DNA from: Alphaproteobacteria bacterium | Lineage (GTDB): Bacteria > Pseudomonadota > Alphaproteobacteria > Micavibrionales > Micavibrionaceae | Direction: 5' to 3' | Assembly: GCA_021776015.1 (NCBI GenBank) | Contig: JAJFGT010000278.1 | Span: forward strand, 1 to 15,854 | DNA: 15,854 nucleotides | Program-made: the position numbers and the translations under genes | Shown here: positions 6,670 through 15,071 of the stretch, one piece after another | Layout of the letters: each line of letters opens with the position of its first letter | Numbering within the stretch: position 1 is the first letter of the stretch | The notes under the pieces: model-generated | Seen by the model: the letters and a program-made list of their open reading frames with translations, nothing else | Databases searched by the model: none | Told to the model about the DNA's origin: nothing

Positions 6670-8133
6670 ATGAACAAAAAAAATATGTCATCAGACGTCA
6701 TTTGGACGGCTTCAGATGCGGCGAATATTACAGGAGGTGAGGTTACTTCCGATTGGAGAGCTTTTGGGGTTTCAATTGATAGTCGTACAGTTCAAGCAGG
6801 GGATTTGTTTGTTGCTTTGACGTGCGGCATCAAAAATGGTCATGATTATGTTGCTGATGCTTTAAAAAAGGGTGCGGTGGCTGCGATTGTAAGTGAGGTC
6901 CCGAAGGGATGCCGTACTGATGCTTCTTTTTTGAGAGTTAAGGATACCTTAGAGGCTCTAGAGGCTTTGGGGCAAGGAGCTCGTCATAGAAGTGCCGCAA
7001 AGATTATTGCTGTCACTGGGAGTGTTGGAAAAACAGGAACAAAAGAGCTTCTTGCTGCGGGGCTAAAGTGTCAGGGGCAAGCACACGCTTCTTTAAAAAG
7101 TTTTAATAATTACATTGGCGTTCCTTTTACACTGGCTTCTATGCATGCTGGATCCGATTATGGTGTCTTTGAAATTGGTATGAACCATCCTCATGAAATA
7201 ACACCACTTTCAACCCAAGTTAAGCCTCATATTGCAATTATTACCACAGTAGCACCTGTCCATATGGAGCATTTTGAAGAAGGTATTGAAGGTATTGCGA
7301 AGGCAAAAGCAGAAATTTTCCATGGAATGGAAAATGGTTCGCATGCTGTTGTAAATAGAGATATCGATACGTTTCCAATATTAAAATTAGAGGCAAAACT
7401 TGACGGAATACAGCTTGTCACATTTGGTCGAAGTAGTGTAGAGGATGACACAGATTCAGTTCTTTTGGAGTGTCTTGTTGCCGCAAATGGAACGCGCGTC
7501 AAAGCATCCATTATGGGTGAAGAAATTCAGTATATGCTTCACTGGAGTGGCGAGCATATTGCCATGAATTCAATTGCAGCGTTAACAGCTATTAAGCTTG
7601 CTGGGGGTGACATAAAAAAGGCATCTGAAGCTATGAGTAAACTTGAAGTTCCTATCGGACGAGGACGTAGAGAATATTTAGATTTAGGGAATGCTAATAA
7701 TCCTGTGACGTTAATCGATGAAAGTTATAATGCTTCTCCAATATCGATGACAGCAGCTTTTAAAGTTTTGGCGCTGATTGATCCTGGTCGAGGAGGACGT
7801 AGAATTGCTGTCTTGGGGGATATGTTGGAGTTAGGGAAGCGCGCTCCTCAACATCATGCGGATTTGGCTCTTCCTTTAAGAGCTGCAAATATTGATCTTG
7901 TCTATACCTGCGGAACTTTGATGAAAACTCTTCATGAGGCTCTTCCTAACGATAATAAAGGCGCTCATTGTGATGTAAGTGATGAATTAGCAGAGATTGT
8001 AACAGATGTTCTTGTTCCTGGAGATGTAGTCATGGTAAAAGGCTCATTTGGAAGTCAGATGAATGTTGTCGTAGAAGCGATGAGAGCTCTTCCTCATAAA
8101 CTTAAACAAAAGAAAGAACATAATGTTTTATAA
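6670..8133 (+). CDS. murF: UDP-MurNAc-tripeptide:D-Ala-D-Ala ligase MurF
   Basis: Cytoplasmic ligase that adds the D-Ala-D-Ala made by Ddl to UDP-MurNAc-tripeptide, completing the pentapeptide precursor. It has 487 residues. Visible features are [16 protein letters not shown] (35-50) in the N-terminal domain, the ATP loop [10 protein letters not shown] (116-125), [12 protein letters not shown] (144-155), which is typical of MurF, and in the C-terminal half [11 protein letters not shown] followed by [16 protein letters not shown] lies a few bases before the ATG at 6670. A second in-frame ATG is at 6685, but the first is better placed relative to the ribosome-binding site. The 3' end overlaps mraY by 11 bases. 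Confidence 0.96.
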   Translation: MNKKNMSSDVIWTASDAANITGGEVTSDWRAFGVSIDSRTVQAGDLFVALTCGIKNGHDYVADALKKGAVAAIVSEVPKGCRTDASFLRVKDTLEALEALGQGARHRSAAKIIAVTGSVGKTGTKELLAAGLKCQGQAHASLKSFNNYIGVPFTLASMHAGSDYGVFEIGMNHPHEITPLSTQVKPHIAIITTVAPVHMEHFEEGIEGIAKAKAEIFHGMENGSHAVVNRDIDTFPILKLEAKLDGIQLVTFGRSSVEDDTDSVLLECLVAANGTRVKASIMGEEIQYMLHWSGEHIAMNSIAALTAIKLAGGDIKKASEAMSKLEVPIGRGRREYLDLGNANNPVTLIDESYNASPISMTAAFKVLALIDPGRGGRRIAVLGDMLELGKRAPQHHADLALPLRAANIDLVYTCGTLMKTLHEALPNDNKGAHCDVSDELAEIVTDVLVPGDVVMVKGSFGSQMNVVVEAMRALPHKLKQKKEHNVL

Positions 8134-9208
8134 TCTCCTTGTCCCGTTTGCAGAAGACATCCAGATTTTAAATTTGTTTAGATATTTGACCTTTCGAACA
8201 GGTGGAGCAATTATAACAGCGCTTTTTTTATCTTTTGTTATTGGTCCTAAAATTATTGCTTGGCTGAAATCAAAACAAAAAGAAGGTCAACCTATTCGCC
8301 AAGATGGACCAGAGAGCCACTTTAAGAAAGCAGGAACTCCAACAATGGGGGGCTTGATGATTCTTATTTCTGTCTCTCTTTCAACAATTCTTTGGGCTGA
8401 TTTAAGCAATAGCTTTGTATGGTATGCCTTAGCGGTGATGATTGGATTTGGTTTAATCGGGTTTGCAGATGACTATGCAAAACTAACACGTCGTTCTACG
8501 GATGGGGTTTCTGCAAAAATACGCCTGATTGCTCAAATTATTATTGTGGCAGTGGTTACTATTGGTATTAATCAGGAGCTTCCTTCTGATATCAACACAC
8601 ATGTAGCAATTCCTTTCTTTAAAGATTTCTTTATCAATCTGGGATGGTTTTTTGGTGTATGGGTTCTGCTCGTTGTTATTGGTTCTGCCAATGCAGTAAA
8701 TCTTACAGATGGTTTAGATGGGCTTGCAATTGTTCCCATTGCCATTGCTTGTGCGTGTTTTGGGCTCATCAGTTATTTGGTAGGAAACGTAGTTTTTTCT
8801 GAATATCTTAAGATTCCTTACGTGGCGGGGACAGGAGAACTCGCAATTGTGTGTGGAGCAGTTGTTGGAGCTGCTATGGGTTTTTTATGGTTTAATGCGC
8901 CTCCTGCGCAGGTCTTTATGGGTGATACAGGTTCTTTAGCAATGGGGGGGCTTTTGGGAATTATTGCGATGATAACAAAACATGAACTTGTTCTTGCTAT
9001 TATTGGAGGACTTTTTGTTTTGGAAGCGGTTTCTGTAATTATTCAGGTCACCTCGTATAAATTTACAGGAAAACGTGTTTTTCGTATGGCACCCATTCAT
9101 CATCATTTTGAAAAAAAAGGATGGTCTGAGCCAACAATTGTTATTCGTTTTTGGATTATTGCGATGATTTTAGCGTTGATTGGGCTTGCGACATTAAAAT
9201 TACGATAA
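8123..9208 (+). CDS. mraY: Phospho-N-acetylmuramoyl-pentapeptide transferase MraY
   Basis: Polytopic inner-membrane enzyme that transfers phospho-MurNAc-pentapeptide to undecaprenyl phosphate to give lipid I. At 361 residues with about ten hydrophobic segments it is standard. Conserved motifs include [10 protein letters not shown] (68-77), FADDYAK with the Asp pair 116-117, [13 protein letters not shown] (190-202), [12 protein letters not shown] (265-276) with Asp268, and the HHHFE loop (326-330). The N-terminus [12 protein letters not shown] resembles alphaproteobacterial MraY, supporting the start at 8123 inside the end of murF even though its ribosome-binding site is weak. In most relatives the next gene would be murD; here a 51-base gap leads directly to ftsW. 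Confidence 0.97.
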   Translation: MFYNLLVPFAEDIQILNLFRYLTFRTGGAIITALFLSFVIGPKIIAWLKSKQKEGQPIRQDGPESHFKKAGTPTMGGLMILISVSLSTILWADLSNSFVWYALAVMIGFGLIGFADDYAKLTRRSTDGVSAKIRLIAQIIIVAVVTIGINQELPSDINTHVAIPFFKDFFINLGWFFGVWVLLVVIGSANAVNLTDGLDGLAIVPIAIACACFGLISYLVGNVVFSEYLKIPYVAGTGELAIVCGAVVGAAMGFLWFNAPPAQVFMGDTGSLAMGGLLGIIAMITKHELVLAIIGGLFVLEAVSVIIQVTSYKFTGKRVFRMAPIHHHFEKKGWSEPTIVIRFWIIAMILALIGLATLKLR

Positions 9209-9259
9209 TAGAAGATTAAGTTTGAGTACGTAGATAGGGTGTAAGTAGGGCAAGGGTAT

Positions 9260-10399
9260 ATGAGTTTTTTATCGCGGACAGATAGAAGTTTGTTGGGGAC
9301 ATGGTTTTGGACAGTTGATCGAACGATGTTGTCGCTTGTCGGTGTTCTCATGATCTATGGTATTGTCCTTGTAGCAGCGGCAAGTCCTTCTGTTGCACTT
9401 AGAATTGGATTGTCTGAAAATTACTTTTTAATCCATCATATTGTAATTCTTTTTATAGCATTTCCATTTATGATATTTATGTCTTTTTTATCCCCGAAAG
9501 GACTTTGGAGAATTGCGAGTTTTATCCTTGTTCTAGGACTTTTTGCGATGGCTTTGCTCCCTTTTATTGGTATGGAAATCAAAGGTGCTCACAGATGGAT
9601 TCATGTGTTTGGATTCTCATTTCAACCGAGTGAATTTGTTAAACCCGCCTTTGCTATTGTAGTCGCTCGGTTAATTTCCCTTCAAAAAGAAAAAGAAAAT
9701 ATACCGGGTGAGTTATATGCTGTAGGACTTTTTGGTCTCGTTGTTTTACTTCTTATGATGCAACCTGATTTTGGAATGACATTTGTGGTCACCTGTATTT
9801 TTGGAGTACAAATTTTTTTAGCAGGATGTCGTTTTAAATATTTAATGTTGGTCGGTGTTATAAGTGTTTTTGCACTTTTTGTTGTTTACAATAGCTTCGA
9901 TCATGTACAGCATCGTATAGATGGTTTTTTAAATCCAGCGAGTGGAAATACTTATCAGGTAGATAAATCGTTAGAGTCTTTTCGAGAAGGAGTGTTTATA
10001 GGAGTTGGTCCTGGGCAGGGAACAGTTAAACTAACTTTACCCGATGCTCATGCCGATTTTATTTTCGCTGTTTCAGGAGAAGAGTTAGGCTTTCTCTTTA
10101 CATTTTTATTAGCTGGCGTTTACCTTTCTATTGTGATGCATGGGTTTCGAAAAATAGAAGAATCTGAAGATATGTTTTCCATTCTTGCCTGTGGTGGAAT
10201 TTTAACCATGATAGGATTACAGGCTCTTATTCATATGGGATCATCCTTACATCTCTTACCTGCGAAAGGCATGACCCTTCCTTTTATTAGTTATGGAGGA
10301 ACCTCGCTTTTATCTATTGGATTTGCAATAGGGGCTGTGTTATCTCTAACGCGACATAAAAAACAAACAAGGATTGTACGTAAAAAATCTTATCATTAG
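9260..10399 (+). CDS. ftsW: Septal peptidoglycan glycosyltransferase FtsW (SEDS family)
   Basis: Polytopic inner-membrane polymerase that makes septal glycan strands from lipid II with its partner FtsI. It has 379 residues. SEDS motifs are present: KGAHRWI (108-114), QPSEFVKPA (122-130), PDFGMT (169-174), LPDAHADFIFAVSGEELG (260-277) with the presumed catalytic Asp266, and GMTLPFISYGGTS (337-349). The N-terminus SRTDRSLLGTWFWTVDR resembles alphaproteobacterial FtsW and fixes the start at 9260. Two possible ribosome-binding sites, AGTAGGG nine bases and CAAGGG three bases upstream, precede it. The usual HTDF around the catalytic Asp reads HADF, a mild change. FtsW is distinguished from its paralogue RodA by the cluster position. 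Its upstream neighbour should be murD but is mraY. Confidence 0.96.
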   Translation: MSFLSRTDRSLLGTWFWTVDRTMLSLVGVLMIYGIVLVAAASPSVALRIGLSENYFLIHHIVILFIAFPFMIFMSFLSPKGLWRIASFILVLGLFAMALLPFIGMEIKGAHRWIHVFGFSFQPSEFVKPAFAIVVARLISLQKEKENIPGELYAVGLFGLVVLLLMMQPDFGMTFVVTCIFGVQIFLAGCRFKYLMLVGVISVFALFVVYNSFDHVQHRIDGFLNPASGNTYQVDKSLESFREGVFIGVGPGQGTVKLTLPDAHADFIFAVSGEELGFLFTFLLAGVYLSIVMHGFRKIEESEDMFSILACGGILTMIGLQALIHMGSSLHLLPAKGMTLPFISYGGTSLLSIGFAIGAVLSLTRHKKQTRIVRKKSYH

Positions 10400-10408
10400 A
10401 ATTTCGTC

Positions 10409-10434
10409 CTGTTTAAACAGTTTAAAAAGCTTTT
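10409..10434. repeat. Two adjacent perfect palindromes in the ftsW-murG gap
   Basis: CTGTTTAAACAG (10409-10420) is a perfect 12-bp palindrome and AAAAGCTTTT (10425-10434) a perfect 10-bp palindrome. GTTTAAA also occurs as a direct repeat at 10411 and 10420. The murG ATG follows 12 bases later with no evident Shine-Dalgarno. They could be a protein site, a processing hairpin or chance in AT-rich DNA. Confidence 0.35.
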
Positions 10435-10445
10435 AGAAAAAAATT

Positions 10446-11567
10446 ATGGCAGATGATATACCTATTAAAATTCTTTTAAGTAGTGGAGGCACCGGAGGGC
10501 ATGTTTTTCCAGCAATTGCGTTGGCACATGATTTAGAGTCTCGAGGATATAATGTTCATTTTGCAACAGACCGTCGTGGAGCATCCTATATTCAGGGGCA
10601 ATTTGATTATACTGTACTTGCATCTGGAACGTTTACAGGAAGAGGTTTAAAAGGGAAAATTTTAGGAGCCTTGAGTCTTCTCAAAGGTTATATTAAAGCC
10701 CGTATATTCATAAAAAACTATGCCCCAACGGTTGTTATTGGATTTGGAGGCTATCCTTCTGTACCAGCAGTTTTAGCCGCGCAGCATAAAAATATTCCAA
10801 CTCTTTTACATGAACAAAATGCGATTGTTGGTAAGGCCAATCGTTACCTTGCTCCAAAAGCCATTCGTATTGCCCTTTCATTAAAATTAGATTCAGAAGA
10901 AGAGGATGGCCTTGAAAGCGAAGATAGAGTTCGGTCTGTTGTAACAGGGAATCCTGTTAGACCAGAGATATCTGCTCTTTTTACAAAACCCTACCCCACA
11001 CTTCACGGAAACTCTATTTTAAATATTCTAGTATTTGGAGGATCTCAAGGTGCCAGTGTTCTTAGTAATATTATTCCAAAATCCATTGAAGCTCTTTCAG
11101 ATGAAAATAGGAAGCGTCTGAGTATAACTCAGCAATGTCGGACACAGCAGGAACTCATAGACACACAAGACTTTTATAAATCCATAAATGTTCAGGCGGA
11201 TTGTGCCCTTTTCTTTGATGATATGCCAGATCGGTTATCAAAAACTCATTTGGTTATTTCAAGATCTGGCGCAAGTACAATTGCTGAATTAAGTGTTGCT
11301 GGCCGACCAGCTCTCTTTGTTCCTTATCCTCATCATGGAGATCAGCAGCAATTTAAAAATGCTAAATTTCTTGCAGATTGTGGTGGTGCTTGGGTTATAC
11401 CAGAAGAAGAATTTACTATTGAAGCTATCCAAGCTCAGCTTAAAATGTTTTTACAAACCCCTGAACTTCTTTTTAAAGCCTCAGAGTCTGTGCGTGAGTG
11501 TGCGCATCCAGATGCTGCCAGAAAACTTGGGAATCTTATTACTGCTGTGGCACTTGGCTGGGAATGA
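10446..11567 (+). CDS. murG: Lipid II synthase MurG (N-acetylglucosaminyltransferase)
   Basis: Peripheral inner-membrane glycosyltransferase (GT-B fold) that adds GlcNAc from UDP-GlcNAc to lipid I, making lipid II. It has 373 residues. The N-terminal glycine loop SSGGTGGHVFPA lies at 12-23, and IGFGGYPSVPAVLAA (98-112) and LLHEQNAIVGKANRYLA (120-136) are MurG hallmarks. The second domain has FGGSQGA (197-203), ISRSGASTIAEL (271-282) and PYPHHGDQQQFKNA (293-306), which together form the UDP-GlcNAc site. The start at 10446 gives the normal distance to the glycine loop, although no good ribosome-binding site precedes it. A 46-base gap carrying two palindromes separates it from ftsW, and 128 bases separate it from murC. 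Confidence 0.97.
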   Translation: MADDIPIKILLSSGGTGGHVFPAIALAHDLESRGYNVHFATDRRGASYIQGQFDYTVLASGTFTGRGLKGKILGALSLLKGYIKARIFIKNYAPTVVIGFGGYPSVPAVLAAQHKNIPTLLHEQNAIVGKANRYLAPKAIRIALSLKLDSEEEDGLESEDRVRSVVTGNPVRPEISALFTKPYPTLHGNSILNILVFGGSQGASVLSNIIPKSIEALSDENRKRLSITQQCRTQQELIDTQDFYKSINVQADCALFFDDMPDRLSKTHLVISRSGASTIAELSVAGRPALFVPYPHHGDQQQFKNAKFLADCGGAWVIPEEEFTIEAIQAQLKMFLQTPELLFKASESVRECAHPDAARKLGNLITAVALGWE

Positions 11568-11616
11568 TTTCTTTTTCATTATACGATGGATATGAAAATA
11601 CTTATTTTGATACCTA

Positions 11617-11637
11617 TCTATGAATTGTTTTCATAGA
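11617..11637 (+). promoter_or_regulatory. Hairpin in the murG-murC gap
   Basis: TCTATGAA (11617-11624) and TTCATAGA (11630-11637) form a perfect 8-bp stem with a 5-base loop. The stem is AT-rich and the nearest T run (11655-11660) is 17 bases further on, so it is not a convincing intrinsic terminator. The surrounding 128 bases (11568-11695) contain no gene that I can support; a weak TTGATA at 11607 has no good -10 partner. Confidence 0.35.
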
Positions 11638-11695
11638 CATTTGAGTATCATTATGTTTTTCTCTCTACAGGATAATTCATAGGAATAATATAAAA

Positions 11696-13139
11696 ATGCA
11701 AAAGATACCTTTAGATGTAGGAATGCTTCATTTTGTAGGAATAGGAGGCATCGGAATGAGTGGGATTGTTGAAATTCTTCATTCCTCCAATTATTCTGTG
11801 CAGGGATCCGATACAAGTACCAACACGAATGTTAAACGTTTGCGAGATAAAGGGATTAATGTTTGGATTGGACATTCTACAGACCATATTACAGATGATA
11901 TTTCTGCTGTTGTTATTTCATCAGCTATTCCTTCAAATAATCCTGAAGTTGTTATGGCACGAGAAAAGAAAATTCCCGTTGTTCGTCGTGCCGATATGTT
12001 AGCAGAATTGATGCGCTTAAAATGGGCGGTTTCAGTTGGTGGGACACATGGAAAAACAACAACAACCTCCCTTGTCGGAGCAATTCTAGAGGAGGGCGAC
12101 CTTGATCCTACAGTGATTAATGGGGGCATTGTTCATGCTTATGGAACCAATACGCGTCTTGGAAAAGGATCGTGGATGGTTGTTGAGTCTGATGAAAGTG
12201 ATGGAACATTTACACGTCTTCCTTCGACGGTTGCGATTGTCACAAATATTGATCCTGAACATATGGATCATTATGGATCTTTTGAAGACGTTAAAATAGC
12301 ATACCGTCAATTTGTTGAAAATATTCCTTTTTATGGATTTGGAGTTTTATGCTCAGATCACCCAGAGGTCCAATCTCTTATTGCTCATGTCCAAGATCGT
12401 AAAATCGTTACATACGGTTTTAATCCCCAAGCTGATATCCGTGCTGTGAATATTCGCTATGGGCAGGATGGAAATCATTTTGATGTTAAAATTGGAGATT
12501 CCGATATAGAGATCAAAGATATTCATCTTCCGATGTTAGGGGATTATAATATTCAAAATGCGTTGGCGGCTATTGCTGTTGCCTATGAGCTAAAAATTTC
12601 TGAAGGAGCCATCAAAAGAGCTCTTCACAATTTTAAAGGTGTGAAAAGGCGTTTTACTAAAACAGGAACTGTTCATGGAATAAAAATTATTGATGATTAT
12701 GGGCATCACCCTATTGAAATCAAAGCAGTTTTGAATGCAGCTCGCCAATCATTACAAGGAACAGAAAATAAAGTGATTGCTGTTATGCAACCTCATCGTT
12801 ATTCAAGATTATCTGAGCTAATGGAAGAATTCTGTGCCTGTTTCCATCAAGCAGATATTGTTTATATCTCTGATATTTATGCCGCAGGGGAATCCCCCAT
12901 TGAAGGCATTACAAAAGAAGCTCTTGCTTGGTATCTTAGCATATGGTCATAAAGATGCTTACGCTTTAGAGAGTATCGATAGCTTACCATGCTTAATGGC
13001 AAATCATGCGAGTTCTGGAGATCTTATTATATTTTTAGGGGCAGGAGATTGTACGCAATGGGCCTATGATCTTCCTTCTCAACTTGAGGACTACTTAGAA
13101 AATTCAGGAAAAGAAGGACATTTGCTCAGTGTTGCCTGA
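11696..13139 (+). CDS. murC: UDP-N-acetylmuramate:L-alanine ligase MurC, interrupted by a frameshift
   Basis: Cytoplasmic ATP-dependent ligase adding L-alanine to UDP-MurNAc. The frame from 11696 encodes 418 residues and stops at 12952. It contains [11 protein letters not shown] (13-23), the ATP loop [11 protein letters not shown] (115-125), [11 protein letters not shown] (162-172), [11 protein letters not shown] (184-194), DDYGHHPIE (333-341), MQPHRYSR (364-371) and [14 protein letters not shown] (392-405). The family's C-terminus continues in another frame from about 12930: [10 protein letters not shown], then [20 protein letters not shown], ending at 13139. Joined, the protein would be about 480 residues, normal for MurC. 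The break is consistent with a 2-base loss or 1-base gain. Since murC is normally essential, a sequencing error, a very recent mutation or recoding are the alternatives. AGGA lies 11 bases before the ATG. The tail overlaps murB by 11 bases. Confidence 0.9.
12920..12952 (+). other. murC: Frameshift region in murC
   Basis: The first frame reads GITKEALA and then runs into WYLSIWS and a TAA at 12950-12952, which is not MurC-like. The second frame becomes MurC-like at GGT in 12930-12932 (GILAYGHKD). Bases 12923-12931 read CTTGCTTGG. Relatives have two residues between EAL and the G of GILAYGH, as I recall, which fits a loss of two bases better than a gain of one. I see no classical +1 slippery site such as CTT-TGA, nor a pause structure. 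Confidence 0.8.
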
Positions 13140-14106
13140 TGATAATATAAAAAATGAATTATTAACACGTCATGATCTTCCAGAAGTTAGGGGAGACTAT
13201 ATTGAACAGGCTCCCTTAGGAAGTGTAGGTTGGTTTCGAGCTGGTGGTAAGGCTGAAATTTTATATAAACCAGCAGATAAAGAAGATTTAATTTATTTCC
13301 TTCAAGCATGCCCTTCTCATATCCCTGTGACAGTTATGGGTGTTTTATCCAATACAATTGTTCGTGATGGAGGAATCAGAGGGGTGGTTATCCGTTTAAG
13401 ACGAGATTTTACAGACATTAAGGATATGGGTGATAATATTATTTATGCAGGAGCCGTGGCTTTGGATATGAATGTTGCTCTTAAGGCGGCTCAATTTAAT
13501 ATTGGAGGTCTTGAATTTTTGAGTGGAATTCCTGGATCCATTGGCGGTGCTCTTCGTATGAATGCTGGGGCTTATGGGACAGAAATTAAAGACGTATTAT
13601 TGGATGCTACATACGTTAATAGAAGGGGGGAAATTGTAACGGCTACAGCTCAGGGGATGACAATGCGTTATCGTCACTCTGGGGCGCCACAAGATGCTAT
13701 TTTTATAGGAGCGCGACTTCAAGGTTACAGAGAAGATCCTCTTAAAATTACTTCAAAAATAAAGGAAATAAAAGCAAAGCGTTCTGAGTCTCAACCTATC
13801 AGGAGCCGAACAGGAGGCTCAACATTTGCTAATCCATCACCAGATGAACTTCGTGATGCTGGTCTTTCAGAAGATACAAAAGTTTGGCAATTGATTGATA
13901 AAGTTGGAGGACGAGGTTTATGCGTTGGAGGCGCTCAAATTTCTGAAAAACACTGTAATTTTATGATTAATACAGGAGAGTGCACAGCAAAAGATTTAGA
14001 AGATCTTGGGGAAGAGATCCGTAGAAAAGTTCATGAAGAGACAGGAATCATGTTACGCTGGGAGATACGACGAATAGGTGAAACCCTTACAGAGCAGGGA
14101 GGATGA
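13129..14106 (+). CDS. murB: UDP-N-acetylenolpyruvoylglucosamine reductase MurB (type I)
   Basis: Cytoplasmic FAD-dependent, NADPH-using reductase that makes UDP-MurNAc. The length is 325 residues with a GTG start at 13129; no suitable in-frame ATG exists near the N-terminus, and AAGAAGGA ends ten bases upstream of the GTG. The start overlaps the murC reading frame by 11 bases. Motifs are GWFRAGGKAEIL (34-45), GGLEFLSGIPGSIGGALRMN (126-145), NAGAYG (145-150), YRHSG (181-185), GGSTFANP (229-236) with the proton-donor Ser231, GGAQISEKHCNF (267-278), and a C-terminal RWEIRRIG with the conserved Glu312. One oddity: the FAD-binding loop usually written GxGSN reads GVLSN (71-75), with Leu for the second Gly. 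Assignment is secure; catalytic competence is likely but not certain. Confidence 0.96.
   Translation: MLPDDNIKNELLTRHDLPEVRGDYIEQAPLGSVGWFRAGGKAEILYKPADKEDLIYFLQACPSHIPVTVMGVLSNTIVRDGGIRGVVIRLRRDFTDIKDMGDNIIYAGAVALDMNVALKAAQFNIGGLEFLSGIPGSIGGALRMNAGAYGTEIKDVLLDATYVNRRGEIVTATAQGMTMRYRHSGAPQDAIFIGARLQGYREDPLKITSKIKEIKAKRSESQPIRSRTGGSTFANPSPDELRDAGLSEDTKVWQLIDKVGGRGLCVGGAQISEKHCNFMINTGECTAKDLEDLGEEIRRKVHEETGIMLRWEIRRIGETLTEQGG
14097..14102 (+). promoter_or_regulatory. Shine-Dalgarno deciding the ddl start
   Basis: GGGAGG ends directly against the ATG at 14103, leaving no spacing, but is six bases upstream of the ATG at 14109. This favours 14109 as the real start of ddl. Confidence 0.65.
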
Positions 14107-14108
14107 AA

Positions 14109-15071
14109 ATGAGTTTAGATGTTGCATTATTAGTTGGTGGTTGGTCTGCAGAACGAGAAGTGTCTCTTGAAAAAGGTAAAAAAGTGGAAAAAGCCTTACG
14201 AGATATTGGTTATAATGTTCGTGTTATTGATGTCCAAAAAGATATTCCTCTCCTTATTCAATCATTAACACCAAAACCAGATATTGTTTTTAATAACTTA
14301 CATGGAACTGGAGGAGAGGATGGAGTCATTCAGGGTGTACTTGAGATGCTTGAAATTCCTTGTACACACTCAGATGTATGTGCGTCTGCTCTTGCAATGG
14401 ATAAGCCGAAAACTAAGGCTTTGGCATCAACTGTGGGTGTCCCTAGTCCAAAGGGAGTTCTAATTTCACAAGAAGAGTTTCTAAAAAATGGATCACCAAT
14501 CGTTGAGCCTTATGTCATTAAGCCTCCGCAGGAGGGATCTAGTGTTGGGGTGTATATTATTAGAGAAGGCGATAATCGTGAGGTTATCAGTGAAGAAAAT
14601 TGGTGTTTTGGGGAACACGCACTTATTGAAGAATATATACAAGGTTTGGAATTAACGGTGGCTGTTTTGGACGGAAAAGCTCAGGCCGTTACAGAGATTA
14701 TATCCCAGACAGAATTTTTTGATTATGAGGCAAAATATAAAGATGAGGCAACAGAATATGCCCTGCCTGCAAAAATACCTGAGTCAGTTTACACTTTAGC
14801 CTTGGATTATGCGGAGCGTGTGTATAATATTATTGGGTGTTCTGGTTTGGCACGCTGTGATTTTAGGTATGATGAAACACTTGGTGATCAAGGCTTGCTT
14901 TTACTTGAAATCAATACACAGCCTGGGTTAACACCGGAATCGATTGCTCCTTCTCAGGTTATTTACAATGGCCTCTCTTTTAATGCACTCTGTGCTCATC
15001 TTATTGAAACTGTTTTATGTCACGAAAACGCAAACACAAAAGTAAAATCCTCAAAAAGAAAAGTCGCTTAA
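14109..15071 (+). CDS. ddl: D-alanine:D-alanine ligase
   Basis: Cytoplasmic ATP-grasp ligase that joins two D-alanines for use by MurF. From 14109 the protein has 320 residues; an ATG at 14103, overlapping the murB stop, would add only Met-Lys but has no spacing to the ribosome-binding site. Motifs in order (residue 1 at 14109): LLVGGWSAEREVSL near the start, NNLHGTGGEDGVIQG at about 62-76, IKPPQEGSSVGV at about 137-148 (ATP-binding loop), EEYIQGLELTVAVL (175-188), FFDYEAKY (203-210), LARCDFRYD (247-255) and LLEINTQPGLTPES (265-278), which supplies metal ligands. It follows murB by two bases and its 3' end overlaps ftsQ by 55 bases. This is the dcw-located DdlB type; I see nothing missing. 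Confidence 0.97.
   Translation: MSLDVALLVGGWSAEREVSLEKGKKVEKALRDIGYNVRVIDVQKDIPLLIQSLTPKPDIVFNNLHGTGGEDGVIQGVLEMLEIPCTHSDVCASALAMDKPKTKALASTVGVPSPKGVLISQEEFLKNGSPIVEPYVIKPPQEGSSVGVYIIREGDNREVISEENWCFGEHALIEEYIQGLELTVAVLDGKAQAVTEIISQTEFFDYEAKYKDEATEYALPAKIPESVYTLALDYAERVYNIIGCSGLARCDFRYDETLGDQGLLLLEINTQPGLTPESIAPSQVIYNGLSFNALCAHLIETVLCHENANTKVKSSKRKVA

Noticed and set aside
11791..12129. Open reading frames on the minus strand inside murC (also inside murE, murF and mraY)
   Set aside because: They lie wholly antisense to well-conserved genes, have no family resemblance, and show no ribosome-binding sites.
12920..12952. Programmed ribosomal frameshift in murC
   Set aside because: No known slippery motif, stop-codon context like prfB, or obvious stimulatory structure; a sequencing error or mutation is simpler.
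12834..13139. A separate 101-residue gene overlapping the end of murC
   Set aside because: Its C-terminal two thirds are the missing MurC C-terminus; the first part is an out-of-frame read of MurC.
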